From NCBI GenBank assembly GCA_030512335.1, contig JAULSU010000004.1:2108001-2172000 (forward strand): DNA of 64,000 nt, read 5' to 3'. Made by a program: the position numbers and the translations under genes. The notes under the pieces were generated by a model, which saw only the letters and a program-made list of their open reading frames with translations, searched no databases and was not told where the DNA came from. Positions 20,775 through 32,218 of the stretch are shown here, piece by piece; within the stretch, counting starts at the first letter, position 1; the number at the start of each line of letters is the position of its first letter. This DNA comes from Immersiella caudata (lineage: Eukaryota; Ascomycota; Sordariomycetes; Sordariales; Lasiosphaeriaceae).

Positions 20775-21701
20775 GACGGGACTACTACTTTCACATGTCG
20801 TCATACTTTACCTTTTCGTTTTTGGAGTACATTGGAGTTATTTGGTCGCCCTCGCATCAAGCCAAGATACAACAGCCACAAGGCATATCTTAGGAACGGT
20901 GGCCACCAGGAAGGACGGTAATGTGATATGCAAATCATTGATACCCAGGATCAGTACACGGCAGAAGGGGGGTACTTGATGTCAACTAGAGGTCGATGTC
21001 CATCCTTGCGCAGGTGTACGGGCTGTTGGATTGTGCCTGACGCCCAAAAAACAATATTGATAGCCTTTTGCTGCAAGCTCCTCGTTCCGCAAGATGTGCA
21101 GTGTACAGTGTCGTCAATATGACTTGCCTCATCGCCCCGAACCCCGCACATCCCCTTCCCACGGGCCTTCTCACACACCGTCCGAGGCCTGCATGACTGC
21201 ATGCTGAAGTCATCATCATTGCACGAATTCTCGACACGAATGTTGGTTGCAAAGGCCAAGAACTGCCGCCACTGAGCAACGGGCTTGAGCCCGGACGGCA
21301 CTGTGCCATGTGCATCTCCCCCGGGCGCATCATCCAGGGAATGACGAAAAAGAGGTAAATCGCCAGCCATCACAAAAAGGTCAGAGTGTGCAAATGGCAC
21401 CGTGTCTGATGCTTCGATTGGTGGTTAGAACAACCCATTGACGTATCCAAGTGATGAATGGTACGATTGTCAACGCAAGACACGCAGCCTGCCAAAGCCC
21501 GGATGCAGACCGATGGTTGCTAGCCTCCCCATCGAAACATATATCTTCCTCCTTGCCTTCCTCAACTCATCTGCCTTATTTCCTCTCATCATCAACCACA
21601 AAGCCATGCGCACAAGTCGCATCCTTCGCACACTGTCATCCAAATTTCGCCACCAACCCAAGATCACATCCCCCCTAAACACCACCTGCCCGCTCTCCAC
21701 C
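20775..21701. other. Intergenic region between kinase and heat-shock genes
   Basis: No gene seen. The last 250 bases before 21702 are rich in CT tracts and probably form the leader of the small heat-shock gene. Confidence 0.5.
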
Positions 21702-22328
21702 ATGTCCATCTTCCACCCCCGCAGCTACTCCTCCACCCCCGGCTTCTCCTCCCTCTTCCGCATGCTCGACGACTTTGAAAAGCACGCCCAAACCACCCTC
21801 GGCAACCCCATGAGCAGCCCCTTCGGTGGCCTCGCTACCCTCGGAAGCAGCTCTAGCCCTTCCTCGAGCGAGATCATCGCGCCCAAGTTCGACGTCACGG
21901 AGCACGAGAAGGATTACTCGTTGCAGGGCGAGCTCCCCGGTGTGCCGCCAGAGAATGTCGTGATTGAGTTTACGGATCCACAGACGCTGGTTATCCGCGG
22001 CCATGCGGAGCGTGAGCATACCGAAGGAGATCCGTCGTTGGCGAAGCTTGGATCTCCCGAGGAGATGAAGAAGCTTGAGGGGAAGGATGGAAGTAAGGAG
22101 GGCAAGAGCATGAAGTCGGAGGGGATGAAGGAGGGAGAGAGTACCAGCAGCAAGCTGTCGAGCAAGTGTTGGTTGAGCGAGAGGTCATTTGGGGAGTTTT
22201 CGAGGGTCTTCAACTTCCCGTCGAACGTCGATCAGGACAAGGTCGAGGCTAAGTTCAACCATGGGCTGCTGAATATCACTGTGCCCAAGGCCGTCAAGAA
22301 GGAGGCTCGCAAGATTGAGATCAAGTGA
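21702..22328 (+). CDS. Small heat-shock protein (Hsp20/alpha-crystallin)
   Basis: A single exon of 208 residues. I start at the ATG at 21702 (MSIFHPRSYSSTPG, context caccATG), which gives the usual fungal Hsp30-type N-terminus. The alpha-crystallin domain begins at about residue 60 (APKFDVTEHEKDYSLQGELP, NVVIEFTDPQTLVIRG), is split by a charged insert of about 55 residues rich in Lys, Glu and Gly, and resumes with SFGEFSRVFNFPSNVDQDKV and GLLNITVPK. The C-terminus has the I-x-I type motif (KIEIK). These are ATP-independent holdase chaperones induced by heat. The frame stays open upstream, and an ATG at 21606 (MRTSRILRTLSSKFRHQ) would add a basic, mitochondrial-like leader. Confidence 0.93.
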   Translation: MSIFHPRSYSSTPGFSSLFRMLDDFEKHAQTTLGNPMSSPFGGLATLGSSSSPSSSEIIAPKFDVTEHEKDYSLQGELPGVPPENVVIEFTDPQTLVIRGHAEREHTEGDPSLAKLGSPEEMKKLEGKDGSKEGKSMKSEGMKEGESTSSKLSSKCWLSERSFGEFSRVFNFPSNVDQDKVEAKFNHGLLNITVPKAVKKEARKIEIK

Positions 22329-23022
22329 GTGTTTTCGCCGGGCACCAAATGCGGGGGTAATGCAGTAGTGCATGGGAGACATGGTGATTGTAAAGAGGAT
22401 TATATGTACATAGAACTTGGAAAAGACACTTGTCAACCAGCTGTCAGTAATGATCCATCGTGAAACATTCGACCATCTCTTGGCTTTCTTTTTCCTTATC
22501 GTGATGGGCGCGCCAGCGCCGTTCGGTCACGGCCAGCCACGAAGATGGTGTGCAACTAGACATATCAAACCTGTCCGTCTCATGCAGCCCCAGAATGTTG
22601 TCCCATTGAGGCGGCCTTTGATGTCATCAGCGATCCAATAGCAGCGAGTTGCACTGCCACTCCGGCCGTCCACTGCAGCACTGAACCCAGCCAAACCAAT
22701 CACCCACCGGCACGAGTTTGCCATTGGTAAGACCTCAGAGACCGGTCACCGCAAGGCTCCGGCGACACGGTGCCCGGGATAGCGTGCAGGCTTTTGCGTC
22801 TGCCAAACCGGGCGCTCTAGCACCTCGCCGTTGCCGGTCGCTGTGTGTGGTGTGCCTAATCCGGCCGAAGTTATCTATCAACCGTCGCCATCTCCCCGTT
22901 TTCCTCCTTCCCCTTTCCCTTTCGTTTCTTCCGAGTGACACAGCGACTGCGGAGCTCACGACCTCGAGGCCATAACCCATTAAATTGAGAGGCCAATCGA
23001 AAGGCCCAGCCGATCCGCCAAC
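22329..23022. other. Intergenic region, no gene seen
   Basis: About 0.7 kb between the heat-shock gene and the next plus-strand gene. The last 120 bases are CT-rich, like a fungal leader. Confidence 0.5.
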
Positions 23023-23844
23023 ATGTCTCACGCGGAATACCGAGAAGAGTCCACCCACTACCGCAGCCGCAGCCCTAAACGCCATTCTTCTCGTCACGGT
23101 ACAGATCATGATCACCGCAGAAGCCGTCCCGAAGCCGGCGTCAGCGATATGAGTGAATACGTCACTCGTCGCCTGATACCCGCTGTGATGGACCGGTCGG
23201 AGCGGCCGATCAAGGTCGTCGTCAACTTCGGCGATATGAAAATAGACGATGCCGATGACACTACTGGTGGCATGTCGCCGCCCCCTACAGCTCCCAATGC
23301 AATCATTTTCAACGCGCCTGGAAGTACCCTGGAGATGAGCGGAAGTGCGAGCAGCGCAAACCTCGTGGACTCTCGTGCTCTGCGGCAGCGCATCACCCGC
23401 GGTCGAGGGCCGCTGACATACTCCACGCTTCCGCTTACAGGTGTCAGGGGTAGGGCTCTGACCGACGGCCCGTACAAAGCCAGCTATGTGACTGAGTACG
23501 ATCGAGGGGGCCTTGATGTTCCGCTGCCCCGGACTGAGAGGCTGCTCAGCTTCGACAGGGGTGGGGCTCGGCTAGGGTGGTCGATGGGTGCATGCGGGAT
23601 ATGCGAGATGCGAAACTTGGTGAACAGGCGAGGGCATTGTGAGCAATGCGATGTGCGTTGGTTGAGCCTGCGGGCACGGAAGGACCGTTACGAGGTGGAG
23701 AGGGACAGGGAATACTCAACCATCCGCACTCCTATGTGGATTGACGACTTGTCAGACGTGAGTTATACACCCGGAAATGGGGGTGTTCGGTACGGGAGAT
23801 CCTGGTCCGCAAGGCGTGCTGGTTATGATTACGACCGGCATTGA
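23023..23844 (+). CDS. Hypothetical protein with paired CxxC motifs
   Basis: A single exon of 273 residues with ATG context caacATG. The N-terminus is rich in Ser, Arg and His (an RS-like run at about 9-38). The middle holds a hydrophobic-charged stretch RRLIPAVMDRSERPIKVVVN. Near residue 193 lies CGICEMRNLVNRRGHCEQC, two CxxC pairs 12 residues apart that could bind zinc. The C-terminus is tyrosine/arginine-rich. I recognise no named family. Nucleic-acid binding is possible from the composition, but this is inference. Confidence 0.7.
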   Translation: MSHAEYREESTHYRSRSPKRHSSRHGTDHDHRRSRPEAGVSDMSEYVTRRLIPAVMDRSERPIKVVVNFGDMKIDDADDTTGGMSPPPTAPNAIIFNAPGSTLEMSGSASSANLVDSRALRQRITRGRGPLTYSTLPLTGVRGRALTDGPYKASYVTEYDRGGLDVPLPRTERLLSFDRGGARLGWSMGACGICEMRNLVNRRGHCEQCDVRWLSLRARKDRYEVERDREYSTIRTPMWIDDLSDVSYTPGNGGVRYGRSWSARRAGYDYDRH

Positions 23845-24011
23845 CCTGTGGAGGAAACGTCTCCTTTTTTATGAAGCAGAAATTTGGGGAAACAGCCGCA
23901 GAAAAGTATGATTATCCTGTTCAAATTGATGAGACATGAGCAAGACATAGAAAACAATCGCAGTGACGTACCAGTGGGGTGTGATGGGGTAAGTTTGCAG
24001 AACGCCTCCAA

Positions 24012-25621
24012 TCATTCATGCTGATTTGGAAGTGTGATCGAAGACAGCTTCTCGAAAATGGCTTTTCCTTGTTGATCATGGAGTCCGTCGACCCATAAGA
24101 ATCTCTTCAAGACGGTCTTCACCTCGAGCCAAGTGTGAAGCTCCAACTCAGCCATAAGGCCCGATATGCCGCGTTGAAGCCACTCTTGCTCACAGTCCTC
24201 AAAGACAGATATCGTGCTGATGACCAGCGCCCATAAAAGCAAAGGAGAGCCGCCGTGGCCTGTTGCTGGAAGTGGGAGGAAGGCAATTTCAAGCTGCCCC
24301 GCCAGATAAGTCATCTTCTTGCCGAGACCAGGCAGTCTTATCATCAGGGTTTTCGTGTAGGCCAGAAGGCTGAGCCGGAGGAGCTCAGAAAGTGACTTCG
24401 GGTCGAATCTGAGGCGCAATAGCCGATATAGCGTCGAGGTGCTCAGTTGATAAAAAAGGCCGTGCTTCATCGGTATCTTCTTCTGCTCGACGTCGTTCGC
24501 GGCTTTTGAAAATTCCCTCAGATCGGCCCAGATGTTCAAGAGCCTCGGATCAGGTCGTGGTTGCAGTGCTTCCAGCTCGCAGAACCTCCTCCCTGATGGA
24601 CCACGTGCGAATTGGGGCGACCAAGAGATGTCGCCCAGGCCAAAGCGCGGTTTGCTTCCCGTGCCCATGGCAAGTCCAAGATCCAACCTTGGGAGTTGCC
24701 CGATATCAGTGCACATGCTTGAATAGGAAGAGGGGAACCTCGACTTACGTGAGAGCTTTATACGTGATCATGTTCACTGGACCAAGCGAACCTAGGCCTC
24801 CACGTACTTCAACCATCCTCTGCAGACCGTCCAAATGCTTCCCCGCAGTCTCCAGATCTCCGAGTATGATAGCTGCTGTTGCCAAGGAGGAGACGACAAC
24901 CATAGTGCTGTAGCTCGTGGCCTCTTCTTCGTCCTCCAGACTGGTCTTGAGAAGACGCAAGGTCTTTGCCAGATGAGTGTGAGCGAGGCTCCCAAGTTCA
25001 AATCCCAGACTCATGTCACGGAAGGCCTGGGCCGTGAACAGGAGCGATGGAACCATGGCGGGATGCGAAGAGAGGCCGCTGAAACAAAACATTCCGCTTG
25101 ACTGCTCTTCGTCGACACCAAAGAGCTGCACGGCGTACATTGATGGTTTAACCACGGTAAAGGCTTTGCAAATCACCATCAACAAACAAAGACACGAAGC
25201 TAAGGAGCATGGAAATGATGACGAACCTCGGAAGATGAGCTCCTTCATCGGCGGGCTGAGCTCTTGAGTGTATCGAAACAGAGACAGCTCAGACGCGACT
25301 TTGCGGGGAGATACCAGCTGCCAGTGTTCCCAGCCCGGATCCTCATGCTGAACAAGCGATGCAGGGCTGGACTGAGGAGTTGCATCCGAGTCAAGGGCCC
25401 GAGACTTCTTCCCTTTTCTGGGCATTAATTTACCCTTGTTCTTGCCGCGCATGACATGGCTGCGAATGAACTTGCGCGTTTCAGCATCCGTCTTGTCAAG
25501 AGAAGTGGTGACGATGAACGGATCAAACGCTGGCGCTGTGACGCTGTGGGTCAGATGTGAATCTGAAGATGAAAACCCCGACGGACATACCGGACTTATC
25601 CGCACGTGCGCCGCGTGCCAT
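24012..25621 (-). CDS. Fungal transcription-factor-like protein (DUF3468/Fungal_trans_2 type)
   Basis: Three exons: 25621-25591, 25535-24749 and 24687-24012 (497 residues). Introns are 55 nt (GTATGT, CTGAC) and 61 nt (GTAAGT, CTGAT). The joins read MARGARADKS|APAFDPFIV and ITYKALT|LDLGLAM. The N-terminus has the FIVTTSLDKTDAETRKFIRS region followed by HVMRGKNKGK, typical of fungal proteins once called tachykinin family. The rest is an alpha-helical regulator-type domain with leucine-rich helices. There is no Zn2Cys6 cluster in this model, which is usual for the subfamily. It is divergent from the neighbouring dehydrogenase gene across a 555-base shared promoter, so it might regulate it; that is inference. 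Confidence 0.78.
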
Positions 25622-26176
25622 CTTGCTCGCTTAATCGTAGTAGTGTGAGGCTCGAGTTATCAAGAATGATTCATCCAAGGGCGCGATTTCCCGATTGGTG
25701 GTGTCCGTCCGTATTGAGAAGATGGCAGATAACCGCAGGCTGGATACCCGACGTGAAGGTGGAGGACGTGATGACGGGATCGGGGTCTGGAGTGCTGGAA
25801 GGATCCGAGTCGTTGCACAGCCGGGGCCTTGCCATCCGATCCATTGGTCTTGGCGGCAGGCTAACCCAAAACGGAACACAATCTCAACTCAACCAGCCGT
25901 GTCTTGCGTTTGGCCAATCAGAGCCGCAGGATGGCCTGTCAGTCAACCTCATTCTCGACATGAGATTCACAGAGCCGCAGGTCTGCGATGAGTGACAGAA
26001 GACCGAAGCACCGTGTATAAAACCTGGCTTCCCTCCAAGTCATGGCGATTTCATCTTCATCTCCGTCTTCATCCTAGACAAGTTAGTCTGAACTACTTCG
26101 ACACTTCCTTCCCTACCTTTCGAGTCAAAAACCAGGAACAACAAAAACACTCGACTATTATCCCTTGTCCCCCAAC
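25622..26176. other. Divergent promoter region
   Basis: Shared 5' region of the regulator (minus) and the dehydrogenase (plus). It contains a TATA-like box for the dehydrogenase and a CT-rich leader; no gene is called. Confidence 0.55.
26016..26022 (+). promoter_or_regulatory. TATA-like box of the dehydrogenase gene
   Basis: TATAAAA lies about 155 bases before the dehydrogenase ATG and is followed by a CT-rich stretch (cttcatcttcatctccgtc) of the kind seen near fungal transcription starts. Confidence 0.4.
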
Positions 26177-27109
26177 ATGCTCGGCATTTGCGAGGGCGTG
26201 TCATTCAATCCCCAAAAAGAAATCCCGCCACTTGACGGGAAAGTCATCCTGGTGACCGGTGGCAATGTTGGGCTCGGCAAGCAATCCGTGCTCGAGTTCT
26301 CCCGACACGAACCCAAGGAGATCTGGCTTGCTGCTCGCAACCTCGAAAGAGCCCAGGTCGCAGTCGATGACATCAAGAAGCAAGTCCCAGACGCCCCCAT
26401 CAAGCTCCTTGAGCTCGACCTCGCTTCGTTTGAATCCATCAAGAAGGCTGCCAAGACCTTCCTCGATGCATCAGACCGTCTCGATATTCTGATGCTAAAC
26501 GCCGGCATCATGGCTGTCGACCCAGCACTGACCAAAGACGGCTACGAGATTCAACTCGGCACCAATCATCTCGGCCACGCTCTTTTGGCCAAGCTGCTGC
26601 TTCCAGTTCTGGATAAGACGAAAAGAGACATCCCCGACGCTGATGTGCGAGTCATCTCGCTGTCCTCGTATGGCCACAACAGCTGGCCCAGGGGTGGATT
26701 CCGCTTCGACCTCCTCAAGACTCCAGCGGTGGAGTTGGGAAGCTACCACTGCTACTTCCAGAGCAAGCTTGCCAACATTTTGTGGGCGCGGCAATTTGCA
26801 AAGGAGTATTCTCAATTCACCGTCGCTTCTGTCCATCCTGGACTGACGCGAACCGAGATAATGAATCGCTCGACCGGAACCCCGCGGGTGATGCGAGTCT
26901 TGGTAAATTTGGCGACCCCTCTGATTCCTTCGGTTGAGCAAGGCGTCAAAGGCCAGCTTTGGGCCTCGGTGTCGAAAGAAGTGAAGAGCGGTGAATACTA
27001 CGAGCCAGTCGGTGTGTCAGGAAAAGGAAGCGACGACTCCAAAGATGATACGCTCGCCAAGGAGCTCTGGGCCTGGACCGAAAACGAGTTGAGAGGAATT
27101 TCCCTGTAA
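26177..27109 (+). CDS. Short-chain dehydrogenase/reductase
   Basis: A single exon of 310 residues, start at the ATG at 26177 (ccaacATG). The Rossmann core is complete: VILVTGGNVGLGKQSV (TGxxxGxG) near residue 25, the LELDLASFESI strand, ILMLNAGIMAVDPALT (NAG), VRVISLSSYGH, the active-site YFQSK (Y-x-x-x-K) and PG after VASVHPG. The pattern fits WW-domain-oxidoreductase/retinol-dehydrogenase-like SDRs that use NADP(H). The substrate is unknown. It sits between a regulator and an MFS pump, consistent with a small metabolic neighbourhood. Confidence 0.9.
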   Translation: MLGICEGVSFNPQKEIPPLDGKVILVTGGNVGLGKQSVLEFSRHEPKEIWLAARNLERAQVAVDDIKKQVPDAPIKLLELDLASFESIKKAAKTFLDASDRLDILMLNAGIMAVDPALTKDGYEIQLGTNHLGHALLAKLLLPVLDKTKRDIPDADVRVISLSSYGHNSWPRGGFRFDLLKTPAVELGSYHCYFQSKLANILWARQFAKEYSQFTVASVHPGLTRTEIMNRSTGTPRVMRVLVNLATPLIPSVEQGVKGQLWASVSKEVKSGEYYEPVGVSGKGSDDSKDDTLAKELWAWTENELRGISL

Positions 27110-27459
27110 TCATCAGATTGAATGGCGATGGGTCAGTTTGTGTGGCAATTGTCAGATAGAAGGAAACGAAAGGAATGCAAGCGGTGAATTTCTTGAACAA
27201 AAATCTAGATCATGGTAGTTGTGACCCACAATGGTTTCCACGGAGCGCCCCCTCCACCGCTATGCTTCACTCGAGGAAGGAGCTCTGTCTGCTGCCGGAC
27301 ACATCGAATTTTCCGCATCAGGTCCGCGCTCCTCAGCTCCGAATCTCAGCAGGACAATTGTAATCTTCCTCTGTTTCTACCATCTCTCCTTCCCTAGGCC
27401 CTACATTTCTTGGCTCGCTCCTCACAGTTCCAGGCGTACGGCACAAACATCGGCTCACC
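27110..27459. other. Promoter region of the MFS gene
   Basis: No gene seen; a CT-rich stretch from about 27360 to 27420 precedes the MFS start codon. Confidence 0.5.
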
Positions 27460-29627
27460 ATGGCCGATAAGAAGAAGGCGACGGACGAACATCGCAAGCC
27501 CCGCAAACTTCAGAAAGCCCGAACGGCATCAAGCAGTGCTTGGACATCGACATTTACGCTGGGCTCGACAAAACCCTTTGTGGAACATGTCAACACCGGT
27601 CCCGCTCCCGCCCCTCCTGCGGTCCTTGCCCCGACCACGGAACAGCAGTATTTCAGTCGGAGGCAGCTCATTCTTCTCCACCTGTCTACAATTCCTATCA
27701 TGTTCCTCACTCTTCTAGACGCATCTATCATCTCTACGGTAGGTTTTGAGCCTTGTACTTGCTAATGCGTGAGACTGACTTCCGTGGCAGGCCATCCCAA
27801 AAATCACCACCGAGTTTCCAAACTCTGTCCTTGATATTGGCTGGTATGGAGCCGCCTACCAGCTCGCAAAGTCTGTATGCTCACGGAAAACTCCAAATAC
27901 ATCATCAAGCTGATCCGAACACAGCGCGAGCTTGCAGCCCCTTGCCGGGAAACTCTACAAATACTTTCCCCCAAAGGTGAGACTCCGTCAAACACTAGCC
28001 CCCAAGGACACGCGCTAACAACCTGACGTAGCTGATATTTCTTACATTCTTCATTGTTTTTGAGCTCGGAGCGTTGATGTGTGGACTGGCGAACTCGTCA
28101 AAGATGCTCATAGCGGGTCGCGTCATCGCGGGAGCCGGATGCTCGGGCATTCTCAGTGGTGCCATCGCGATGGTAACAGCCGGTGTTCCGATGGTCAGGC
28201 GCCCAGCGGTCATGGGTCTGGCCATGGGCGGTGAGTTCAAGTTCGATGACGCTCCAGGGGATCTACTGACATGAAGATGTAGTGTCGCAAGCTGGCCTCA
28301 TTCTCGGTCCTATCGTTAGTGGCGTTCTGACCCAGAAGACGACTTGGAGATGGTGTAAGTATCTCGAGCTCTCAAAGTGACTTGCTGCTGACGTGACAGA
28401 CAGGCTTCCTCTGTAACCTTCCCGCCGGCCCGGTATTTGCCCTTCCCCTGGCCTTTCTCACCATCCCCGACGGGCACCTGCAGAAAGGAGTTCTCGACGC
28501 GGGGATATTCCCGTTCGTGCGAGACAAGATGGATCTCTTTGGGCTCGCACTGTTAGGGTCATCCGCGTCCATGTGCCTGATAGCGTTACAGTATGGAGGC
28601 AATGAGTACCCCTGGGCGAGTCCGATGGTAATCGGCCTGCTATGCGGCTCACTCGCGACGTTCGCCCTTCTCCTCTGGGTTGAGCATCGCAAGGGGAGGG
28701 ACGCCATCTTACCCCTGTGGATGGTCAGCAGGCGGATCGTCTGGTGCAGCTGTCTGGTCATGGCCTGTTCCGTCGCGACAACCTTCTGCGCCACGTACTT
28801 TTTGCCCATATATTTCCAGGCGGTTGTAGGGGCATCCCCAATACAGAGCGGCCTCTGCCTGCTCCCGACTGTCATCGCGCAGCTGGTTGCCGCCGGCCTC
28901 TCAGGGATCTTGGGCAAGTGATTATCTTCTGTCTTGTTCTGCGCCTGGCTAACACCGAGGTAGTCGAAAGAACGGGGTACTACCTCCCGTGGAGCGTAGT
29001 CGCAAGCCTCCTTCTCACACTCGGATGTGGTCTCCTATCCACCTTTTCGCCGCAAACACCACCCTCAACATGGGCCGGCTACCAAATCATCCTCGGTACA
29101 GGACGAGGTCTTGGAATGTCACTTGTGCGGCCCCCCATCTCATTTCCATCTATCATCCCATAACTAACCTGCCCTAGCCCATCACGGCCCTCCAGAACTA
29201 TCTGGACGAAAGCGACTCTTCCATCGGCACCGCCTTCATGTTCTTCGGCCACACGATGGGCGCCGCCTTCTTCATCACCATGGCCCAAACCGTCTTCACC
29301 AACGGACTGCGCGCGCTCCTTCCGATGTACGCACCCGGCGTTGACCCGGCTGCCATCATCGACTCCGGCATCACCCACGCCATGCTAGACGCTGGAGATG
29401 TCAACGGTCTACGTGGCGTCATCATGGCGATATGTAGGAGCATCGACCGTGTCTTTTACATGACGGCCGCGGCGGGATTTGCGGCGTTTTGCTTCGCGTG
29501 GGGAATAGGATGGAAGGATATTCGCAAGAATGAGGCCGAGAAGAACAGGCGTCGCATCAGCGAGGGGGGCCTGGAGTCGGGAGGGTGCTGCCTGGCGCTG
29601 AAGGGGTTGATCTTTCGGGAGGCGTAA
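27460..29627 (+). CDS. MFS drug/metabolite efflux transporter (DHA2, 14-TM type)
   Basis: Eight exons: 27460-27738, 27791-27870, 27925-27976, 28032-28230, 28283-28354, 28404-28913, 28964-29124 and 29178-29627 (600 residues). After a charged cytosolic N-terminus, the order of landmarks fits fungal DHA2 pumps: LLDASIIST|AIPKIT in TM1, DIGWYGAAYQLA, SLQPLAGKLY, AGRVIAGAGCSGILSGA, GLILGPIVSGVLTQKTTWRW, then the second half with YYLPWSVVASLLLTLG and FGHTMGAAFFITMAQTVF. Intron 2 uses an unusual GTCTGT donor; a competing GTATGC donor with a later acceptor would change two residues near the junction. Intron 6 (28914-28963) needs a GC-AG pair. Such pumps often export toxins or drugs made by neighbouring genes. 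Confidence 0.88.
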
Positions 29628-30004
29628 GAGGTGACTTGACTGGATGTGGCGATGCATGAACAATGGCCATCTTAGAACTACACAGTATCTAGCAATTTTG
29701 GTAGACACAAGATGATACAGAGATGATAACAATGTCTATCCTGAGGCTTTCATGTGCGTCATGTACATCAAATTGCTGCTCGACAAAGAATGCCCGCCCC
29801 GGCCCGTTCCGCGCGCGTCCCTGACTCCTCGCTAACAGAGATGTACCTTTCCTTAGTCCTGATCCTATCCCACTCCCAAATATCAGATACCAAACCATAT
29901 GTCCCAAGCCCGCGGCACCGGGAGTGTGTACGCGCTGTACAGTTCCATCTAACGACGCCCATTCCCTCATCCCGTCATGTCATCGTTGAACATCCCGCCC
30001 ATCC
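29628..30004. other. Convergent 3' region
   Basis: Between the converging 3' ends of the MFS and methyltransferase genes; no gene seen. Confidence 0.5.
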
Positions 30005-31240
30005 TTATGGGTAGCGAGGTTTCTGCGCAAACCAAAAGTAGTAGTGAAAATACCGATGAACGTTCGTGTCGTCCAACCCCTTCCTCGCAAGCGCAACCGT
30101 GACGTCGATCTCGGCCCTGGACATACCCAACGCAGCAAAGGGCCGTCCGCCAATGACGGGCAATATCTCTCGCACTGCTTCCTTCTGATAGAGCCCTATG
30201 AGGCGCAGCGTCTTATCGCGCGCCCAGACCCCTATTGGAACCTTCTTGACGATGCATTGGATGTTTTCGAACCCCGCGGCTTCGAGGATGGGACCGAGGT
30301 CCTTGGGGAGAGTGACGTTCATGCCGAATTTGGCAAAGGCCTGCGCGGCTTTGTCGTAGAGGTATTTCACGGGATCGTTCGGGGGCATGGTGCCGTCGTC
30401 GCATAGTGGCGCGCCGCTAAGTTCCTGAAGTTCGATCCAGCCGCCTGGTTTGAGGCTCCTGTGCAGAATGGGTTAGCGAAAGCGTAAAGCGGCGGGGCTC
30501 AGGGGGAATAAACGGGATAGTACGTACTCGTGTGCTCTCCTCAAAACTGTGGGCACATCTTTCAGCACCACAGTCATAAACCTCAAATGTACCAGGTCCA
30601 CGTTGCGCGCCAGCCACTCGTCCTTTTCGCAGTCGTCGACGAGGAAGTCGACGTTCGGCGGCACCCAGAGCGGTTGTACCGGAGAAAGATCGACGCCGCG
30701 AACGCGCGCGCTCGGGTACTGGTCGCCGACTTCGATAGCCCATATCCCCGTGCCCGTCCCAATGTCCAAAATGCTTTGGGGGTTAGAGTCGATCGGCGCG
30801 TAGAAGAGGCGGCCGTCGGTGAGCTCCATGAGCATGGCGTGCTTCATGTCCTCGCGGCTGAGCTCGTCATCGTCGTTTGGGATCGGATATCGGCCGTGCT
30901 TAAAGTGCTGGTAGCGCCGACCATTCTCGTACGTGTGGGCATAGATGGTGGAGGTGGCGCTCGTAGAGCCATGGGATCGGGTGTCGTATCCGTCGGTAAT
31001 GGCGAACTCGTCCTCGTCAACAGGTTCGTCGGCGTTAGCGGGTTCGATCGAGAGGCGTCGCGGCGCATCGGAACTGTGTCCGGGATGGCTCTTCTCTTTG
31101 GTGTGTCGCTGCTCGAGACCGGCTTCGTCGTCGAAATAGACGGGCGCCGAGACTGCACCGGAGCTGGGCTCCGGAGTTGCTCTTGGGCTTGGGCTGGGAT
31201 CTGGTGCGGGACTTGCCCGCGGACTAGCACCGCGTTCCAT
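30005..31240 (-). CDS. LaeA-like SAM-dependent methyltransferase
   Basis: Two exons, 31240-30528 and 30458-30005, over a 69-nt intron (GTACGT, CTAAC branch); 388 residues. The first ~110 residues are Ser/Pro-rich and acidic. The class I methyltransferase fold follows: YENGRRYQHFKHGRYPIPND, glycine-rich SAM loop ILDIGTGTGIWAIEV, acidic strand VRGVDLSPVQP, then FLVDDCEKDEW and, across the junction, RRAHE|SLKPGGWIELQEL. This is the layout of the LaeA/UMTA group of fungal methyltransferases, many of unknown substrate. LaeA itself governs secondary metabolism, but this could equally be a tailoring or orphan paralogue. It is convergent with the MFS pump. Confidence 0.9.
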
Positions 31241-31948
31241 GGTGCGTCAGGGCTTTTGGCGATCGTTTGCGGGGTTGCAACAAGGTTGACTGGAGCTCGT
31301 CAAGGGCTTGCGACTCGCCAGTCGGGGGCGGCGCTCAGGGTCAATTGTATTGTTTGCGCCCACAATCGCGCATCGGCACTCCTGGCGGCATCGAGAGAAA
31401 GTTGTGCTGGCGGTAGGCACTTCGTGCTAGTTCGTATTTCCGGGCGGTCAGGGGCTGGGGGGAATAGGGAATGGTCCGCGGCCGCTGCTTGAAAATGGCG
31501 CCACCAGTTCTTAGCGATCTTCCGAAGCGAAGCGATCCCTTGGACCTTATCCCTGCACGGACCCTGGTCACACGTGTGGCCTGGTCTGTGCGGTCTTGGC
31601 ATGGAGATCCGGAGCCTGGCAGGACCCATTCGTGCCATTCAGCTTCCTACAACAGCCTCCGAACGGCACTTCACAGGCGAGGGAGGTCTGTTTTTTATTT
31701 TTTAAAAAAAAAAAAAAAAATCAAGACTTTTTTTCTTGTCTGTGAAATTTATGACGATGGAGACCCGTTCAAATCTTCGAAAAACCAGAGGCAGCCAGCG
31801 CCTTCATGGTCCCAAACGAAAGCGTCAAATCCACTAGCGCATTGTATCCATGTCCTGCACAGACAACAACCGCACCTCCCGTCACGCCAATCAACGGTTT
31901 AACCCTTCACAAGCCATCAATCCAGATGAACAACTCTCGTTTCAACCG
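31241..31948. other. Intergenic region with a 17-base A run
   Basis: Upstream of the methyltransferase gene. It has an A run at 31704-31720 next to a T-rich stretch. No gene seen. Confidence 0.5.
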
Positions 31949-32218
31949 TTAAGCCTTCGTCGTGGGCGGTTTGCAATCGCTGCACAAATCCCAGTCGCTG
32001 GTGGCGTCTACTTCCTTGAAAGTTGCATCGCCTCTTTTGCAGGTATATGGACTCTCAGGTCCCCCGCCAGAAAGAATCGGGCTGCCGGCGTCTGTTGCTT
32101 TCTTGTTTGCAGCAACGCATGGGTTGCAGTTTTTCTCGGTCCTGATTCCGGGGGCCTTCCACCTGTTTTTCTTGCACTCAGTCTGGCAAAGGATGATCTT
32201 GTCTTGCCAAGTACACAT
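31949..32218 (-). CDS. Small cysteine-rich protein, first exon unresolved
   Basis: The open block from the ATG at 32218 (good context gccATG) encodes 89 residues with eight cysteines at about positions 2, 11, 15, 31, 34, 60, 79 and 82 (for example ILCQTECKKNRW, NCNPCVAANKK, DLCSDCK). The even number and CxxC/CxxxC spacing suggest disulfides or a metal site. A hydrophobic peptide MNGVLKLTPVLILLQ lies upstream at about 32411-32367 in minus-strand reading, and the region between has a plausible branch point (ACTAAT) and acceptor. I could not find a donor whose phase joins them, so a signal peptide is possible but unproven. No family recognised. Confidence 0.45.
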   Translation of the reverse strand: MCTWQDKIILCQTECKKNRWKAPGIRTEKNCNPCVAANKKATDAGSPILSGGGPESPYTCKRGDATFKEVDATSDWDLCSDCKPPTTKA

